Part shown: positions 41,127 through 44,364 of the stretch, in pieces
How the letters are laid out: every line of letters starts with the position of its first letter
How positions within the stretch are numbered: the stretch's first letter is position 1
Origin: Bacillota bacterium
Lineage (GTDB): Bacteria > Bacillota > UBA4882 > UBA8346
Reading direction: 5' to 3'
Assembly (NCBI GenBank): GCA_023436305.1
Contig: JAEZJQ010000094.1
Span: 1 to 44,364 of the forward strand
DNA length: 44,364 bases
Translations under genes and position numbers: made by a program
The notes under the pieces: model-generated
Seen by the model: only the letters and a program-made list of their open reading frames with translations
Database searches by the model: none
What the model was told of the DNA's origin: nothing

Positions 41127-42914
41127 TTGAAGATATTTTTCAACCGCCTAGCCAACAAGTTAATCGTAACCTTTACTTTGACCATATCCGTATTCATTAT
41201 GATCCTGATCATTGTATCCTATAACCGGACCAATGATATTCTGATTAACGATTTTATCAATACCAATCAAAGCATACTTAGGCTGGTAAATACCAATTAC
41301 CGGAATTATATCGATCAAATCGATGAACTATCAATCACTTTTCGCAAAGACACCCAGTTCATGGACATTATCACCAACGGCGCCATGGATTCCGCCGGTA
41401 AAATATATGTGGAAAACCAAATTAAAATATTATTTTACTCCCGGAAAGACATCGAACAACTCAAGGTTTATATCCCCCGGCGACGGCTGTTATATACGAT
41501 TTCGCGAACCCATGATAAACTTACCGCCATCGAAAACCAGGATCTAACCCGGGAGAAATGGTATCAAAAAACCATCCATGGCCGGTTTTTCCGGTTCATC
41601 GAGCCGCTAATTGTTACCGGAAAATCATCTCCAGGCAGAGAACGGGATTTCTTAACCTTTCACCGGGCTTTGGTAAGTATTCCCGGTTTGCACCCCCTCG
41701 GCATAATCTCCATATCATTTAATCCGCTCATCTTCAATAAAATGATCAGCGATACCTACGATCCGAATAAAGAGATCCTTTGTATTTACGGCCCTGGCGG
41801 CAATCCTTTTTATTTCAGCAATTCGGAATTAGCCAATGTTTCCATGTCCGAAAACTTGATGAAGAAATTTGGCCGGGGCCGTTTGCACGGTAATTTTCGC
41901 ATTAAAATTAAGCAACAGGATTATCTGGCGGTCTTTCAAAGCCAGGACCCGGCGGAATGCCGGATTGTCAAATTGATCCCGCTGAATCTGATTAAAAGTA
42001 AGGTACGAAAAACCAGAAATATCAGCCTTTTTATGGGCGCGGTTTTCATCATTCTATTTGCGGCGCTCATTATCGTCGTATCCAATACGATTACCAGCCC
42101 TCTACGTAAATTAGCCCGGCAAATGGATGTGGTGGGAGCCGGGAATTTTACGGTGACGGTTGAAGCGAAAGGCAGCTATGAGATCATCCGGCTATCCGAA
42201 AGATTCAATTCCATGGTGGATCAGATTAACCAACTGATTCGAGAGAAATACCTGGCTGAGATCAACGAAAAAACCGCCCGGCTTAAAGCCCTGGAAGCCC
42301 AAATCAACCCTCATTTTTTATATAATTCCTTGCAAGCGATTGCAACTAAAGCCGTGGTGGGTGGGATGAAGGATATTAGCCGGATGATCGAAGCGCTGGC
42401 GTATATTTTGCGATATTGTATCAAGGGCGGAGACCGGGTAAAGATCTCCGAAGAGATTGAACATGTCCGAAAATACTTGCTTTTGCAAACGGTCCGGTAC
42501 GAAGATCGATTATCGGTGAATATCCGGCTGGAACAAAACTTATCGGATATTTTAATTCCGAAACTTTCGGTCCAGACATTGGTGGAAAACGCGGTCCAAC
42601 ATGCCTTGGAACATATGACCCGGGCAATAACCATCTGTATCAATATTTATAATGACATCGAAAAGGACCAGGTTATCATTGAGGTTACCGATGACGGTCC
42701 GGGAATAACCCCCGAACGCCTTGAACAAGTATTGCGGGAGATGAATGAAGAAGTATGGCCGGAACAGCCTACCGCAAGCATTGGTTTAAAAAATTTGAAC
42801 TCCAGGTTAAAGCTGATGTACGGCGAAAAGGCCAGCCTGATGGTGAAAAGCATTTTGGATCAAGGCACGAGAGCCAGTATTATTTTGCCGGTTAACTCGA
42901 TTCCAACCGGTTGA
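41127..42914 (+). CDS. YesM-like sensor histidine kinase
   Basis: 595 residues from TTG 41127, with GGGAGG 9-10 nt upstream. Membrane span at about 11-33, an extracytoplasmic sensor of about 260 residues (dCache-like), second span at about 298-320, HAMP (SNTITSPLRKLARQMD), then the His_kinase box QINPHFLYNSLQ (about 391-402). The HATPase N box is ENAVQHALEH (about 486) and the G box DDGPGI (about 520). This lineage of kinases pairs with AraC-type regulators to control sugar uptake in Bacillota. The regulator and a binding-protein gene follow in order. Confidence 0.93.
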   Translation: MKIFFNRLANKLIVTFTLTISVFIMILIIVSYNRTNDILINDFINTNQSILRLVNTNYRNYIDQIDELSITFRKDTQFMDIITNGAMDSAGKIYVENQIKILFYSRKDIEQLKVYIPRRRLLYTISRTHDKLTAIENQDLTREKWYQKTIHGRFFRFIEPLIVTGKSSPGRERDFLTFHRALVSIPGLHPLGIISISFNPLIFNKMISDTYDPNKEILCIYGPGGNPFYFSNSELANVSMSENLMKKFGRGRLHGNFRIKIKQQDYLAVFQSQDPAECRIVKLIPLNLIKSKVRKTRNISLFMGAVFIILFAALIIVVSNTITSPLRKLARQMDVVGAGNFTVTVEAKGSYEIIRLSERFNSMVDQINQLIREKYLAEINEKTARLKALEAQINPHFLYNSLQAIATKAVVGGMKDISRMIEALAYILRYCIKGGDRVKISEEIEHVRKYLLLQTVRYEDRLSVNIRLEQNLSDILIPKLSVQTLVENAVQHALEHMTRAITICINIYNDIEKDQVIIEVTDDGPGITPERLEQVLREMNEEVWPEQPTASIGLKNLNSRLKLMYGEKASLMVKSILDQGTRASIILPVNSIPTG

Positions 42915-43042
42915 AGGCCGGTAAATTTCCGTTGGATAGCCGGGGCCGGATAATCCCGGACAAACTCAATTATAACCGGCTGGAAGCTCATAGTTAAGTC
43001 AATAATCCGGTGAAAGTCCCATCTACACAGGAGGTGATAACC

Positions 43043-43819
43043 ATCTATAAAGCATTAATCATCGATGATGAAAAACCGGTACGGCAAGCAATTATCGCCC
43101 TCGGCCATTGGAACGCTTTCGATATCAGCCAAATTTTTGAAGCCGTGGAAGGCGAAACCGGGTTGACATGTCTGCGGGAATTTCAACCGGATATTATCCT
43201 GGTGGATATGAAGATGCCCAATCTGGACGGAACCAAATTTTTAGAGATTGCCAGCCGGGAGTTCCCCTCGGCCAAATATATCGTCATTAGCGGTTATGAT
43301 GATTTTGAATACACCAAACGGGCTATTCAAGCCAAAGTATTGGATTACCTGTTAAAGCCGGTAATTGAATCGGAACTAAACGATGCTTTAGCCAAGGCTG
43401 TGATTGAGTTGGATTCCGCCCGGAACCGGACCGGGGAACAGGGGACCCGGGAATCGCTCGACAATAGTCTCCTTCCTTTGGCCGGTGAAGAAATGATGCG
43501 TAATTTAAATGAGATTAAGGATTATATTGACCGTAATTTTTGCAGGGAAATCAAACTCAGCCTGTTCGCAGAGCGCTATTTTTTAAGTAAAGAATATCTT
43601 TCCAAGCTCTTTAAAGAACAATTCGGTTTCAACATCTATGAATACGTGCTCAAGGTAAGAATGGAGAAGGCCCGGGAGTTGCTTGCCAGCCCCGGAGTTA
43701 AAGTATTGGCTATCGCCAAATACCTTGGCTATAAGGATAACAATTATTTCAGCCGGGCGTTCAAAACCTATTACGGGATCGCCCCCACCGAATACCGGGA
43801 TAATCTATTAATCCGGTGA
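43043..43819 (+). CDS. AraC-type (YesN-like) response regulator, apparent ATC start
   Basis: 258 residues. Receiver domain at about 1-120: LIIDDEKPVRQAI, phospho-acceptor Asp in IILVDMKMPNLDG, VISGYDDF and LLKPV. Two AraC helix-turn-helix motifs at the C-terminus: LFAERYFLSKEYLSKLFKEQFG and IAKYLGYKDNNYFSRAFKTYYG. The protein should begin (M)YKALIIDDE. The perfect site AGGAGGTGAT (43029-43038) sits 8 nt upstream of an in-frame ATC at 43043, with no ATG, GTG or TTG there. A GTG at 43034 lies inside the ribosome site, and GTG 43010 has no site. Confidence 0.9.
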   Translation: MYKALIIDDEKPVRQAIIALGHWNAFDISQIFEAVEGETGLTCLREFQPDIILVDMKMPNLDGTKFLEIASREFPSAKYIVISGYDDFEYTKRAIQAKVLDYLLKPVIESELNDALAKAVIELDSARNRTGEQGTRESLDNSLLPLAGEEMMRNLNEIKDYIDRNFCREIKLSLFAERYFLSKEYLSKLFKEQFGFNIYEYVLKVRMEKARELLASPGVKVLAIAKYLGYKDNNYFSRAFKTYYGIAPTEYRDNLLIR

Positions 43820-44062
43820 TTCAATATAACCCTATGATATTGCTTATGACAGCGATTTAATCTGTAAAGTATTCATGTGTTTAATCGCCGGAGTAATATC
43901 AAAAAACAACCCCTAAAAACGAATTTCATTTTATTTCAGATTAATTTTCAGTTTATTGCATTTCGTATCCGATCCGGTCCACTTATAATAGAAATGATAA
44001 GGAAAATTGTTAAGTCAAATGACAAGCGATTACACTGGCCGGATCTAAAAGGGAGGTTTCTT

Positions 44063-44364
44063 ATGAAAAGCAAGTCTCCATTTATCCGGTTCGGCTTATT
44101 ACTTATTTTAGCTTCATTCGTGCTCTGTGGATTAATCGGCGCCGAAGAAACCATTACCGTCAAGATCCTGCAGTACGCTCCGGAGATGACTGAAGCCATG
44201 CATGATATGGCCAAACAGTTTCACAAACAATTTCCGGATATGAATCTGGAGTTTACCATACTCCAAACGGACTATTTCCCGGTGCTAAAGGCCCGGCTCA
44301 ATTCCAGCGATTTGCCGGATGTATTTATGTCCAATGCTTACTTTCATAATGAAGTCTATCGGGA
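44063..44364 (+). CDS. ABC transporter sugar-binding protein (cut by window end)
   Basis: The first 100 residues only. Signal peptide (KSPFIRFGLLLILASFVLCGL), then ITVKILQYAPEMTEAMHDMAKQFHKQFPDMNLEFTIL and SDLPDVFMSN, the opening of extracellular solute-binding protein family 1 (carbohydrate). AGGGAGG precedes the ATG. The 243-nt spacer to the regulator shows no other gene. It is probably the target of the kinase-regulator pair upstream. Confidence 0.85.
   Translation, partial: MKSKSPFIRFGLLLILASFVLCGLIGAEETITVKILQYAPEMTEAMHDMAKQFHKQFPDMNLEFTILQTDYFPVLKARLNSSDLPDVFMSNAYFHNEVYR

Overview
The window looks like a chromosome segment of an anaerobic, deep-branching Bacillota (Firmicutes)-type bacterium. 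The reasons are strong AGGAGG-type ribosome binding sites, many TTG starts, a YesM-type kinase paired with an AraC-type response regulator, NfnAB, UppP, CapA and a B. subtilis-like elongator tRNA-Met. A long Gram-negative-style tail-specific protease and a FlgT/CsgG-like protein leave open a two-membrane envelope. The taxonomic placement is inference.

Layout. 1-2.4 kb: a membrane-anchored carbohydrate-binding-like protein and a DUF362/ferredoxin protein. 2.2-8.6 kb (minus strand): CapA, a YaiI/YqxD protein, a polysaccharide deacetylase, a divergent carbamoyl-phosphate synthetase large-subunit homologue that has lost key ATP-grasp residues, and a doubtful small membrane ORF. 9-24.9 kb: housekeeping genes (FlgT/CsgG-like protein, asd, folK-folE, serC, tail-specific protease, alr, NAD(P)H-hydrate repair, cheR, uppP), two paralogous GT-C membrane glycosyltransferases and sodC. 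25-30.3 kb: a Usp-like protein, a small membrane protein, a holin-like protein, nfnA-nfnB, a DUF2892 protein and a HAD phosphatase.

30.3-37.1 kb: tRNA-Met and tRNA-Lys, a toxin-antitoxin remnant (vapC with an internal deletion), then a clearly AT-richer block of six genes. Read together the block is a bacimethrin (thiamin antivitamin) locus: secreted thiaminase I (bcmE), HMP-kinase-like BcmD, an EamA exporter, a nucleotide N-glycosidase (bcmB), a thymidylate-synthase-like CMP hydroxymethylase (bcmA, with the diagnostic Asn-to-Asp change) and a methyltransferase (bcmC). Short palindromes recur in its intergenic gaps. This is the most interesting part of the window.

37.2-40.8 kb: a TPP riboswitch with its terminator controls thiS-thiG-thiH-thiFE (a ThiF-ThiE fusion), the thiazole and coupling branch of thiamin synthesis. 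The antivitamin locus thus sits directly beside the pathway its product subverts. Two copies of a ~100-bp MITE-like repeat lie at 32746-32854 and 40827-40928 and bracket bcmD through thiFE. 41.1-44.4 kb: a YesM-like histidine kinase, an AraC-type response regulator that appears to use an ATC start codon, and the beginning of an ABC sugar-binding protein cut by the window edge.
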